A stretch of 63,863 nucleotides of DNA from Deltaproteobacteria bacterium (GTDB taxonomy: Bacteria; Desulfobacterota; Desulfobulbia; Desulfobulbales; Desulfurivibrionaceae): positions 1-63,863 of the forward strand of contig JAPLJH010000045.1 of assembly GCA_026388695.1 (NCBI GenBank). The letters are read 5' to 3'. Made by a program: the position numbers and the translations under genes. Below are positions 24,805 through 33,541 of this stretch, in pieces. How positions within the stretch are numbered: the stretch's first letter is position 1; the number at the start of each line of letters is the position of its first letter. Below the pieces are notes generated by a model, which saw only the letters and a list, made by a program, of their open reading frames with translations, searched no databases and was not told where the DNA came from.

Positions 24805-26616
24805 GTGCACGATAATTACGGCTATTTCGAAGAAGACCAATTGGGCAAGTTCGGCGATCTCAGCTTGTGGCGGCGGATTGTCTTTCTGGGCAGACCATAC
24901 TGGCTGGGGGCCTTGCTGGCTGTGCTGCTGTCCGTTGTTGTGGTGGGTTGCGGCCTGTCCCTGCCCTATCTGATCCGCTTGGCCGTGGATGATTTCATCC
25001 TCAACACCGGGCCTGCCGTCGAGGTTCGCCTTGCAGGGCTCAAGCATCTGGCCCTCGCCTTCTGCGGCCTCATGGCCTTCGAGTTTTTCGGCAACTTTGT
25101 CCAAGTCCTGATTCTTGAATGGACAGGGCAGAGGATCATGCACCGGATGCGGCAGATGATGTTTGTCCACCTCCTGCATCTGGACCTGAAATATTTCCAC
25201 CGCAACCCGGCCGGCCGCCTGGTAACCCGGCTGACCAACGATATCCAGAATATGCATGAGATGTTCACCTCGGTGATCGTTACTCTGTTCAACGACGGGG
25301 TCAAACTCCTCGGCATCCTGGGGATACTTTTTTGGATGAACTGGCGTCTGGCCCTGGGCATCTGCCTGCTTCTCCCGCTGATGGTGGGCAACACCCTCTG
25401 GTTCAGCCGCTTGGCCCGCGACGCCTTTCGGCAGATCCGCACCCATCTTGCCAAGATCAACTCATTTTTGCAGGAGTCGCTCTCCGGGGTGTCGCTCATC
25501 CAGCTTTTCCGGCGCGAGGAGTCCAGCCAGGCGCAATTTTCCCAGCTCAACCAGGCCTTTTTTGCCAAGGCCCTCTATCAGATCAGGGTGTTTGCCGTGT
25601 TCATGCCCCTCATTGAGCTGATGAGCGCGCTGACCATCGGCACCATCCTCTGGTACGGCGGCAGCCAGGTCATGGCCGGGAAGATGACCATCGGGATGCT
25701 GGTGGCCTTTCTCTCCTACATGCGGCTTTTTTTCCAGCCCATGCGCGAGCTGTCGCAGAAATATTCCATTGTCCAATCGGCCCTGGCCTCGGCGGAACGG
25801 ATTTTTGAGCTGCTCGACTCCAAGGAGACCCTGCCCTTGGCCGCTACACCTTTAAGACCTGCCTCCGGCAAGGGTGAGATCGAGTTCAGAAAGGTGAGCT
25901 TTGGCTATGCGTCGGAGCATCCGGTGTTGGAGAATTTTTCCCTGAAGATTCCATCCGGCCAGACCCTGGCCATCGTCGGCGCCACCGGCAGCGGCAAGAC
26001 CACGATCATCAACCTGCTGGAACGGTTTTACGACCCGGATGCCGGGGAGATCCTTCTGGACGGCATTGACCTGCGCGCTCTCGATCCGGACTGGCTGCGT
26101 CGTCAGGTGGGGCTGGTGATGCAGGACGTGTTGCTCATCCCCGGCACCATCCGGGAGAATGTCCTGCTCGATGTCGAAAAAACCGACAAGGCCTTGTGGG
26201 GTATTCTTGAAAAAGCGCAGCTGGCCCGCTTTGTCCGTCAGTTGCCCGAGGGGCTTGCCACCAAGGTGGGCGAGGGCGGCATGGACCTCTCCGCCGGACA
26301 GCGGCAATTGCTGGCCTTTGCCCGAGTCCTGGCCCGTGAGCCGCGCATCCTGGTGCTGGACGAGGCCACCGCCAGCGTGGACCCGGAAAGCGAGATGCTC
26401 ACCGAGCAGGCCATTGCCGCCACCTTTGCCGGACGGACCAACATCGTTATTGCGCATAGGCTTTCCACGATCCGCAGGGCCGATCATATTCTGGTTATGG
26501 CTGAGGGGAAGATTATCGAGCAGGGGAGTCATGGGGAGTTGGCGGTGGCCAACGGGGCGTATCGGAGGTTGTTGAGTATTTTTAGTGCTGGGTCAGGGGC
26601 GAGTTCGAAAAACTGA
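24805..26616 (+). CDS. ABC exporter half-subunit, partner of the preceding gene
   Basis: 603 residues, GTG start. Six-helix membrane domain, with coupling sequence FHRNPAGRLVTRLTND and a full second coupling region GVSLIQLFRREES. The ATPase has Walker A GATGSGKTT, signature LSAGQRQLLAFAR, Walker B ILVLDEATASVD and the AHR switch. It is probably a heterodimer with the upstream half. The neighbouring envelope genes suggest lipid or envelope-component export, but the substrate is unknown. Confidence 0.94.
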   Translation: MHDNYGYFEEDQLGKFGDLSLWRRIVFLGRPYWLGALLAVLLSVVVVGCGLSLPYLIRLAVDDFILNTGPAVEVRLAGLKHLALAFCGLMAFEFFGNFVQVLILEWTGQRIMHRMRQMMFVHLLHLDLKYFHRNPAGRLVTRLTNDIQNMHEMFTSVIVTLFNDGVKLLGILGILFWMNWRLALGICLLLPLMVGNTLWFSRLARDAFRQIRTHLAKINSFLQESLSGVSLIQLFRREESSQAQFSQLNQAFFAKALYQIRVFAVFMPLIELMSALTIGTILWYGGSQVMAGKMTIGMLVAFLSYMRLFFQPMRELSQKYSIVQSALASAERIFELLDSKETLPLAATPLRPASGKGEIEFRKVSFGYASEHPVLENFSLKIPSGQTLAIVGATGSGKTTIINLLERFYDPDAGEILLDGIDLRALDPDWLRRQVGLVMQDVLLIPGTIRENVLLDVEKTDKALWGILEKAQLARFVRQLPEGLATKVGEGGMDLSAGQRQLLAFARVLAREPRILVLDEATASVDPESEMLTEQAIAATFAGRTNIVIAHRLSTIRRADHILVMAEGKIIEQGSHGELAVANGAYRRLLSIFSAGSGASSKN

Positions 26617-26635
26617 GGGGGTGTCCCCAGTTTTT

Positions 26636-26914
26636 TTATTTCACGCGTCTCGCCCGGCTGGCCGCCTTATAGCTAGACAAAGCGAAGAGGATGGCAACTG
26701 GAAGGAAGACTAATACAAAATAGACAAGATCTGAGTTACTTGGCCATGGGCCACCGATGGAAAATGCCAGGATGATAATTGCCTCAACAGCAAGGGCGAC
26801 AACTACAAAAACAACCCAGAGTGGCTTCGTGGTTGATTCGCCGTAGGTTGCGCCACCCCAAAGAGATGCAATAAGTGTCGCTAGGATGGTGATTGCCCAT
26901 ATGCTGTCGTTCAT
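26636..26914 (-). CDS. Small predicted membrane protein
   Basis: 92 residues with about three hydrophobic segments (residues 5-20, 32-52, 62-80) and a basic C-terminal tail. No family is recognised. It has a weak ribosome site. It is less GC-rich than its neighbours, like the adjacent toxin-antitoxin pair. Confidence 0.55.
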   Translation of the reverse strand: MNDSIWAITILATLIASLWGGATYGESTTKPLWVVFVVVALAVEAIIILAFSIGGPWPSNSDLVYFVLVFLPVAILFALSSYKAASRARRVK

Positions 26915-26989
26915 CTTTTGAATTCCGTAGTCAAAGTTTGCTAGCTGTCCGAAAAAAAACGAGGGCCACTCCCCCTGTTTTCCTCGTCC

Positions 26990-27295
26990 CTATGCCGCAT
27001 GCGAAAATGGATGGACCTCTCTATCCAGCCGGTCTGCCAGCGCTTCCTGGGCCACTTCCATATCATAATGGGTCTGCAAGTTAAGCCAGAACTGTGCCTC
27101 CATGCCAAAGAAGCGTCCAAGGCGGAGCGCTGTGTCGGCGGTTATGGAACGTCTGCCATGCACAATCTCGTTGATGCGGCGGGCGGTTACGCCAATATCC
27201 TTGGCCAGGCGATACTGGGTGATACCCATCGGTTCCAGAAACTCCGTTACCAGTATCTCGCCAGGGTGGATGGGAGAAAAATCTCGTTTGGTCAT
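26990..27295 (-). CDS. higA: HigA-family antitoxin
   Basis: 101 residues starting MTKRDFSPIHPGEIL, the family hallmark. An XRE-type helix-turn-helix follows (QYRLAKDIGVTARRINEIVHGRR). It binds and neutralises HigB and represses the shared promoter. It lies 12 bp downstream of higB, the usual toxin-first order. Confidence 0.95.
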   Translation of the reverse strand: MTKRDFSPIHPGEILVTEFLEPMGITQYRLAKDIGVTARRINEIVHGRRSITADTALRLGRFFGMEAQFWLNLQTHYDMEVAQEALADRLDREVHPFSHAA

Positions 27296-27307
27296 AGTGT
27301 CACCTCT

Positions 27308-27589
27308 CTAATGGTAATCAACAATTTCAACATCAAAGGCATCGTTGCCTTGCCAAACAAAGCATAGGCGCCATTGTTTGTTGATTCTGACGCTGTGTTG
27401 CCCCTCCCTGTCATGATGTAAAACTTCCAGATGGTTGGAGGGCGGGATTCGCAAGGTGTCGAGAATGCTCGCGGCATGCAGCATTTTCAGCTTGATAACC
27501 GCCGCGCGTTGGATGGCCTGGGGCAACTTGGCGGAAAAACGTCCGTAAAAAAGCTTCTCGGTTTCCTTGCACCTGAAGGTCTTGATCAT
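27308..27589 (-). CDS. higB: HigB-family toxin (RelE-like mRNA interferase)
   Basis: 93 residues from MIKTFRCKETEKLFYG at 27589. Family features: PQAIQRAAVIKLKMLHAA, the PPSNHLEVL loop and the C-terminal QHSVRINKQWRLCFVW. It cleaves mRNA on the ribosome when HigA is lost. An in-frame upstream extension to 27670 adds unrelated sequence and is not used. Confidence 0.93.
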   Translation of the reverse strand: MIKTFRCKETEKLFYGRFSAKLPQAIQRAAVIKLKMLHAASILDTLRIPPSNHLEVLHHDREGQHSVRINKQWRLCFVWQGNDAFDVEIVDYH

Positions 27590-27747
27590 GGACATATAAT
27601 ATCTGTCAAGGATACTATCGTCAATGGATATTATGAATAGATTCCACTCGACAGTTTCCCCCTGCGACATAAAAGCCCATTGGATATCTGCTCAATTCCT
27701 GTTACCATGCGGCCTGAGGGGAAAACCTATAAAAGTACGGAGCATCA

Positions 27748-27945
27748 ATGAAACGTTTCAAATATCAGATGAAAGACAGTAAAGAACTCTGGGTATGTGA
27801 GGATTGCAAAAAGGCTCAGGCCGATCGCATCCTGCTGAAATCCTGGAGGCTTATTGACAAGAAGAATGACGATTCTGCCTGCGAATACTGCTCGCCTCCA
27901 ATCTTTGTTCCCGAAGCGCCAGCCGATCTAAGTGTGCATCCCTAG
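27748..27945 (+). CDS. Small protein with paired CXXC motifs
   Basis: 65 residues with WVCEDCKK near residue 18 and CEYCSPP near residue 49, so probably one zinc site. ACGGAGC precedes the ATG. No family is recognised. It lies between the divergent higB and the convergent oxidoreductase. Confidence 0.6.
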   Translation: MKRFKYQMKDSKELWVCEDCKKAQADRILLKSWRLIDKKNDDSACEYCSPPIFVPEAPADLSVHP

Positions 27946-27983
27946 CGATGAAAAGAACCAGAAGAGTCTAACGGTATCTCGGG

Positions 27984-29156
27984 TCACAACAGACTATTCT
28001 TGAGCGTACCGATATCCCGTTGTTCCGTGATATAGCGGGTGATGGTGTTGAAGTTTTTGGTGTCGCCCACCATGATGCAGCCTATGACTCGGTTGTTCTC
28101 GATGACCAGCTTTTTGTAGACGCTCCCTGAGCTGACCACCTGCGATTCATAGCGGCCTTCCGCGTCGATGTTGCCTGCGGCGGCGACGTCGATGCCCGCC
28201 ACCTTGAGGATATTGCTCATGGTGGTGCCGTTGTATTGCACTTCGCCGCCCGACATGTTGGTGCCTGCCACCTTGCCCTGCTGCATGGCTGCGGGCCAGA
28301 TGCCGGAGACCACCCCTTGGTGCTCGGCCACATCCCCTGCTGCATAGATGTCGCTGGCGCTGGTTTCCAGCCGGTTGTTCACCTTGACCCCCTTGTCACA
28401 ATCAAGACCTCCTATCTTGGCCAGCTCCAGGTTGGGCCTCACCCCGGCGGAGACGATGACCATCTGGCCTTTCAGGGCGTCGCCGCCTTCGAGGACAATG
28501 CCGTCGGCCCGGCCATTGCTGCCGGTGATGGTCTTGGTGATGGCGGAGAGGCGAAAGCTAAAGCCCATCTTCTCCATGAGTTTCTGGAGCCGTTTGGCCC
28601 CCTTGTCATCCAGTTGCCGGGGCAGGAGGCGGGGGAAAAATTCCACCACCGTGACCTTCTTGCCCAGCTTGCGCAGGGCATTGCCCGCTTCCAGGCCCAG
28701 CAGCCCGCCGCCGATGAGGATCACCTCTTCGCTTTTTTCGGCCTGGGCCAGGATGGCTCTGGCGTCTTTGATGTGGCGGAGAGCGAACACCCCCTGCTGG
28801 CCGATGCCTTCGATGGGCGGCAGGAAGGAATGGCTGCCCGTGGCGAGGAGCAGCCGGTCAAAGGGCAGTGCCTCGCCGCTGGCAGTGGTCAGTCGTTTGC
28901 CTGCGGCATCGAGCGTGGTGATCCGGGTGTTGAGGCGCAGGTCGATCCGCTGCTCCTGGTACCAGGCCTCTTTCTTGGCGATGAGCTTGTCTTCGCCCAC
29001 ATCCCCGCTAATGAAATCGTTGAGCCTGATCCGGTAGTAAAAGGGGATATCCTCTTCGCTGAGGATGGTGATGTTGCCTTTGGGGTCTTGCTGGCGGATG
29101 GCTTCCGCTGCGGAGGTTCCGGCTACGCCGTTGCCGATGATCAGGTAGGTTTTCAT
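27984..29156 (-). CDS. FAD-dependent NAD(P)H oxidoreductase (NirB N-terminal / rubredoxin reductase type)
   Basis: 390 residues starting MKTYLIIGNGVAGTSAAEAIR. The FAD site is IIGNGVAG, the NAD(P) site is VILIGGGLLGLEAG, and the second FAD motif is YAAGDVAE. The family reduces rubredoxin, ferredoxin or similar partners. The partner is not encoded beside it. An upstream in-frame start at 29231 is rejected because 29156 gives the normal N-terminus. Confidence 0.88.
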   Translation of the reverse strand: MKTYLIIGNGVAGTSAAEAIRQQDPKGNITILSEEDIPFYYRIRLNDFISGDVGEDKLIAKKEAWYQEQRIDLRLNTRITTLDAAGKRLTTASGEALPFDRLLLATGSHSFLPPIEGIGQQGVFALRHIKDARAILAQAEKSEEVILIGGGLLGLEAGNALRKLGKKVTVVEFFPRLLPRQLDDKGAKRLQKLMEKMGFSFRLSAITKTITGSNGRADGIVLEGGDALKGQMVIVSAGVRPNLELAKIGGLDCDKGVKVNNRLETSASDIYAAGDVAEHQGVVSGIWPAAMQQGKVAGTNMSGGEVQYNGTTMSNILKVAGIDVAAAGNIDAEGRYESQVVSSGSVYKKLVIENNRVIGCIMVGDTKNFNTITRYITEQRDIGTLKNSLL

Positions 29157-29267
29157 GGCAAATGCCTCAGAAGGAGGTTGAAGGGAGGGAAGAATAGAGA
29201 TATTGTGGCACACTCCGTTGGGGATGTACAAGTATTCCCGAAAATATATAACAAGGAAGGTGTTGGG

Positions 29268-29765
29268 ATGGCCAAGAAAGAGAAGAAGAACCTCTGCCCA
29301 TGCGGCACGGGGTTGGAGTTTGCCGAATGTTGTGGACCGTTTATTGAGGGCAGCCAGCCCGCGCCGACAGCCGAGGCGTTGATGCGCTCACGCTATACCG
29401 CCTTTGCCATGCAGGATATCCCCTATATTTTGCGTTCCTGGCATCGGAGCACCCGTCCGTCCGATCTTAATCTGGACGATGAGGCTGGGTTTGTCTGGCA
29501 CGGGATCGAGGTGTTGGCCACCGAGGCAGGAGGCGCGGGAGAGGAGGCCGGGGTGGTGGAGTTTATCGCCAACTTTTCCGGGCATGGCCAGGACCATCAT
29601 CTGCATGAGCGGGCCAAGTTTGTTTGCGAAGAGGGGCAGTGGCTGTACGTGGACGGCAAGGTGAATCCGGGCCGGGTTCCGGTAACCAGCGAAAAGATTG
29701 GACGCAACGAACCTTGCCCCTGCGGAAGCGGCAAGACGTACAAGAAGTGCTGCCAGCTTAAGTAA
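29268..29765 (+). CDS. YchJ-family protein with two SEC-C metal-binding motifs
   Basis: 165 residues. SEC-C zinc motifs are at both ends (CPCGTGLEFAECC and CPCGSGKTYKKCC), with a YchJ/UPF0225 NTF2-like domain between (LMRSRYTAFAMQDIPYILRS). The role is unknown. The ATG at 29268 has a good spacing to AAGGAAGG. Confidence 0.9.
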   Translation: MAKKEKKNLCPCGTGLEFAECCGPFIEGSQPAPTAEALMRSRYTAFAMQDIPYILRSWHRSTRPSDLNLDDEAGFVWHGIEVLATEAGGAGEEAGVVEFIANFSGHGQDHHLHERAKFVCEEGQWLYVDGKVNPGRVPVTSEKIGRNEPCPCGSGKTYKKCCQLK

Positions 29766-29828
29766 TACGAAGAGTCTCTGCCCCCCGGCCTTCGCCGGGG
29801 TGACGGTTTGCTATTTCGGTCGGCGCTC

Positions 29829-29996
29829 TTACTCCATATAGTCCTTTAGCTTTTCCAAAAGACTCTCCGGCAAATCCTCATCGTACATGAAGGCCTGGGC
29901 CTCCTCCCCGGTGATCTGGCTCTTGATTTCCAGGGGCAGGGAGCGGAGTATGGCTACCCGCTCCGGGTTGGGCTTTTTCTTCTCGTTGCTGTCCAT
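29829..29996 (-). CDS. Small conserved-looking acidic protein
   Basis: A 55-residue ORF beginning MDSNEKKKPNPERVAILRSL and ending LLEKLKDYME. AGAGG lies 6 bases upstream of the ATG at 29996; an ATG two codons earlier has no room for a ribosome site. No family is recognised. It is spaced 25 bp after the ferredoxin-nitroreductase gene on the same strand, so probably co-transcribed. Confidence 0.6.
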   Translation of the reverse strand: MDSNEKKKPNPERVAILRSLPLEIKSQITGEEAQAFMYDEDLPESLLEKLKDYME

Positions 29997-30021
29997 GTGC
30001 ATCCTCTTGGTGTGCGGTGGA

Positions 30022-30822
30022 TTAGGAGCGCCAGATGACCCGGGACTCTTTTCTGGCCGGAATCTTGAAATACGGAAATCTTGGGTAGCCGAAGATCATG
30101 GCCCCATAGAGTCGGTGCCCCTCGGGCAGGGCCAGGGCGTCGAGCAGGGGCGGGTGCCCGGCTGCCACGGCACTCATCAGGATGCCGGCCCAGCAGGTGC
30201 CGATCTCGCAGCTGGCTGCGGCCAGGTCAAAATAGGTCAGGGCGATGGTGCAGTCGATCTCCGGCTTGAGGCTGTCCGTATGGGCATGGGCCACCAACAG
30301 ATGGGGCGCGTCGCGCAGGACCATATCCTTGTCCTGATCCCAGGCCGCAACGATGCCGGGATAGCTGGTGCCGGTTCGCAGCCAATCCACGACCAGTCCT
30401 GCCAGATGCCGCACCGCCTCAGGCGTTTCCAGAACCAGCCAATGCACCGGCTGGGCGTTCTTGGCGGACGGCGCCCAGCGGCACAGGTCGAGCAGCTGTT
30501 CGATCTGTTTTTGGGGAATGGTTTGCTGTTGGTATGAGCGGATGGAGCGCCTGGAGGTGAGAAGCTGCCCGGTTTTCTTGAGCGTGGGCGGAGAGCCGTT
30601 GCCGATGGGCTGGAAGCCGTCGGGGGCCATGGCCGCAAGGCTTAAGGCGTCATGGGGGCACACCGCCACGCAGTGTCCGCACTGGATGCAGAGGCGGGCG
30701 GCTGCCGGGCGGATCTCCGGAAAGCCGTCATCGCCGGTGAGCGAAATGAGGCTGAATGGACATTCTGCCACGCAGATTCCGTCTTTTTTGCATCGTGTCC
30801 GGTCGATGGTGATCATGGCCAT
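30022..30822 (-). CDS. Nitroreductase fused to a 2[4Fe-4S] ferredoxin domain
   Basis: 266 residues. The N-terminal ferredoxin has CKKDGICVAECP and CIQCGHCVAVCP; from about residue 85 there is a nitroreductase fold (LTSRRSIRSYQQQTIP, LLDLCRWAPSAKNAQP). It is an FMN enzyme drawing electrons from the fused clusters. Such fusions are common in strict anaerobes. The substrate is unknown. Confidence 0.92.
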   Translation of the reverse strand: MAMITIDRTRCKKDGICVAECPFSLISLTGDDGFPEIRPAAARLCIQCGHCVAVCPHDALSLAAMAPDGFQPIGNGSPPTLKKTGQLLTSRRSIRSYQQQTIPQKQIEQLLDLCRWAPSAKNAQPVHWLVLETPEAVRHLAGLVVDWLRTGTSYPGIVAAWDQDKDMVLRDAPHLLVAHAHTDSLKPEIDCTIALTYFDLAAASCEIGTCWAGILMSAVAAGHPPLLDALALPEGHRLYGAMIFGYPRFPYFKIPARKESRVIWRS

Positions 30823-30938
30823 TGGCTTATTCCTGTCACATTTTTACAATATTTAGTTAAGTGCACATCGTGAGGGGGATTTTTTGGTGTCCCGTCAAGA
30901 CGAGCGCGCTGTTTTGCTGTCGGCGGGAGAGGGAAGAT

Positions 30939-32477
30939 TCAGCCCGGAGGAGGCAGTGGAGGGGGCGGCTCGTTTTCTGTCTCTGGCCTGATGCTGGGCG
31001 GGATAGCTTGGCCGAGTTTGGTGGGGGCAACCACGGTGATGGAGGTTCCTTTGCCGGGGGCCGAATCGATCTCCACCCTGCCATTGATCAGTTCGACCCG
31101 CTCGGTGATGCCTGCCAGACCGAAGCCCTGTCCTTTCAGGGCAGGAATGAATCCTGCGCCCTGGTCCTCGATGGTGAGGGTGATATGGTCTTTTTCAAAG
31201 AGAATCCGCAGGCTGGCCGTGTCGGCGTGGGCATGCCGGAGAATATTGGTGAGCGCTTCCTGGGCCACCCGGAAAAGAACGGTTTCGATCACCGGGTCAA
31301 CCCTTCTCTGATCGCCGGTCGTCTCAAAGGTACTGGCGATTTTGCGGCTGAACCATTTTTCCTCGGTCAGGTGGCGCAGCGCCGGGACCAGGCCAAAATC
31401 GTCCAGTTGGGCGGGGCGCAGGTCGTGGACCATCCGGTACAGGGCTTGGGACATCTCTTGGCAGAGGCTTTGGGAACGGGTAAGCAGGGTCGTGGCTTTG
31501 CTGTTGGTGCCAATCTCTGTTTTTAAGGCTGCCATGTTCAGGCTGGCGGCGGTGAGAATCTGGGCGGTATCGTCATGGAGTTCTCTGGAGATGCGACTGC
31601 GCTCTTCTTCCTGGGCCAGGACGATATGGCGGAAAAGATCTTTGCGCATTTCCCTGCGCTTCAACAGTTCTGCCTGGACCTGTTCTAAGGCGGCGAGTTT
31701 GTCCTGTTGGGCCTGGTGCAGTTCCTGACGGCGGCCCTTTTCGGCAATATGGGAGGCGTGGATGAGGCTGCCCATGGTGAACAGGGCCAGGAGCGTGCTG
31801 ACAAGCTGGATCGGGATGCCGGTTATTTCCTGGAATAGCTCGGCGTTAATGAATGGCGCCGGATAGACTGCGGCTCGGGCGGGGAAGATCTGGGTCAGGC
31901 CGTATAAGGCAAAGCCCGAGGCGGCAAGGCAGTAGGCTTTGGCCAGAGGGGCATTGGTTTCTTTGTTTTTGCGCGCATGGTTTTTTAGGGCCAGGGCGGC
32001 GAGCAGGGCGCCGGGTAGGGCGAGAAGATAGCGGGCCTGGGCATCGGCGCAGCGTAGGCAGTTCGGTTTTGTTTCCCAGGGGATGATGTGGTCGAGGCCT
32101 ATGGCGAGAATATAGACCAGGAGGAACCCCAGGCTGACGTACAGGCTCGCCGCAACTTGGCGTCTGGCCGGGCGATAGGCCTGGACCCCAAAGGCTGTCA
32201 GGGCGGCAAAGGAAAGGGCCAGGAAAAAGAGCTTGACCAGCAGGAGCGGCCTTGGCGTGGCAATTTCCATCCAGACGCCCGGCAGAATAACGATCTCCAG
32301 CCATTGGTTGATGGCGTTGAGGATGCCGAACATGGCAAGGGGTTTGAGGAGCGTGGCTTCGGCGACATCGGGTGAACGGGCCCCTTCGAGGGCCATGGCC
32401 AGGCCCATGCTGAAAAAGGCAAGGCCATAGATGAAGTACATCAGCAGATAGTTGAGTTGCAGAAAACTAAAATACAT
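30939..32477 (-). CDS. Membrane-bound histidine kinase (HisKA_3 / NarX-like output)
   Basis: About 512 residues. An N-terminal region of seven or eight hydrophobic helices is followed by a coiled linker, a HisKA_3 dimerisation domain with the phospho-His in SRISRELHDDTAQ, and an ATPase with TNILRHAHAD, DQGAGF and GFGLAGITERV. The cognate partner would be a NarL-type regulator, but none is adjacent. The start is uncertain; 32477 begins at the first helix, while 32552 is also possible. It ends in a poly-Pro tail. Confidence 0.87.
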   Translation of the reverse strand: MYFSFLQLNYLLMYFIYGLAFFSMGLAMALEGARSPDVAEATLLKPLAMFGILNAINQWLEIVILPGVWMEIATPRPLLLVKLFFLALSFAALTAFGVQAYRPARRQVAASLYVSLGFLLVYILAIGLDHIIPWETKPNCLRCADAQARYLLALPGALLAALALKNHARKNKETNAPLAKAYCLAASGFALYGLTQIFPARAAVYPAPFINAELFQEITGIPIQLVSTLLALFTMGSLIHASHIAEKGRRQELHQAQQDKLAALEQVQAELLKRREMRKDLFRHIVLAQEEERSRISRELHDDTAQILTAASLNMAALKTEIGTNSKATTLLTRSQSLCQEMSQALYRMVHDLRPAQLDDFGLVPALRHLTEEKWFSRKIASTFETTGDQRRVDPVIETVLFRVAQEALTNILRHAHADTASLRILFEKDHITLTIEDQGAGFIPALKGQGFGLAGITERVELINGRVEIDSAPGKGTSITVVAPTKLGQAIPPSIRPETENEPPPPLPPPG

Positions 32478-32701
32478 AGGCTGGTTGGAAACAAGAGGTT
32501 GTGGGTATTTTTTTAGTAAACGGACACTCTTTGAAGCCTTCAGCACAGTCATACCTGAAACACCGGAACTGTGCAAAGAAAAAGCGAAGAAAATTGGGTA
32601 GATATTGCCATTCTGAATGGGTATAGTTGAAGAGATGCTCGGCCCGATGAGCAACGGAGGCCGAAACGATTTCGGGCGCAGGCCAAGGGGAAGATGAGAA
32701 C

Positions 32702-33526
32702 ATGGAGCAGACACGAACATACGAAAAACTTGATCGGCCCGAGGTGAAGGCCGCGCTGTTTTATCCCCGGCAAGATACTACGGCGTTGCCGGTTGGCGCT
32801 CAGGATCACGGGATAGAGGTGGAGGCAGGCGTGGCGCTCGGGGCCAGATTTTTTCTGACTGCTGACCCGGCGGCAGTCAATCTTCTTTTTTTCCACGGCA
32901 ATGGCGAGGTGGTCGCCGATTACGACGAGGTTGGACCCCAGTACAATGCCCAGGGCATCAATTTCCTGGCCGTTGACTATCGGGGCTACGGGCAGTCCAC
33001 CGGCAGCCCGACGGTGAGCGCCATGATTCAGGACGCGCATCGGGTTTTGCACTGGGTATTGGCTTGGCTGGCCAAAGAGGGCCGCACCGGTCATCTGGTG
33101 GTGATGGGCCGGTCGCTGGGCAGTGTCTCGGCCATTGAACTGGCCGCTACGGAGAAGGCGGTTGCCGGGCTCATTGTCGAGAGCGGCATTGCCCAGACCC
33201 TGCCGCTGCTGCGTACCCTCGGTCTGGATGTGCAGGCCCTGGGTATTGCCGAGGCCGACGGCTTCGGCAATCTGGAAAAAATCTGCCAGGTGCAAAAGCC
33301 CACCTATATTCTCCATGCCCAGCATGACCAGATTATTCCTGTCGTTCTGGCCGAAGAGCTACAGAGCGCTTGCGGGGCGCGGAGCAAGGAATTTCAGATG
33401 ATACCAGGCGCCGATCACAACAATATCCTGGCCCTGACCGGCAAGCTCTATTTTCAGGCGATCAAGCAGTTTCTCAACAGAGTCGGCAAATCCCACGGAC
33501 CGAAACGGTCCGGGATTCGCGGCTAA
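32702..33526 (+). CDS. Alpha/beta hydrolase
   Basis: 274 residues. FFHGNGEV forms the oxyanion region, GRSLGS the nucleophile elbow, DYRGYGQSTG the usual loop; the acid is in HAQHDQIIP and the His in GADHNN. It resembles BEM46/YfhR-type serine hydrolases. The substrate is unknown. It shares a divergent promoter region with the histidine kinase and runs into the diguanylate cyclase gene after 15 bp. Confidence 0.88.
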   Translation: MEQTRTYEKLDRPEVKAALFYPRQDTTALPVGAQDHGIEVEAGVALGARFFLTADPAAVNLLFFHGNGEVVADYDEVGPQYNAQGINFLAVDYRGYGQSTGSPTVSAMIQDAHRVLHWVLAWLAKEGRTGHLVVMGRSLGSVSAIELAATEKAVAGLIVESGIAQTLPLLRTLGLDVQALGIAEADGFGNLEKICQVQKPTYILHAQHDQIIPVVLAEELQSACGARSKEFQMIPGADHNNILALTGKLYFQAIKQFLNRVGKSHGPKRSGIRG

Positions 33527-33541
33527 AGGCTCGGGGGGGAT

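Noticed and set aside
28236-29267. Long upstream extension of the YchJ-family gene
   Set aside because: It is antisense to the FAD oxidoreductase; a good start with ribosome site lies at 29268.
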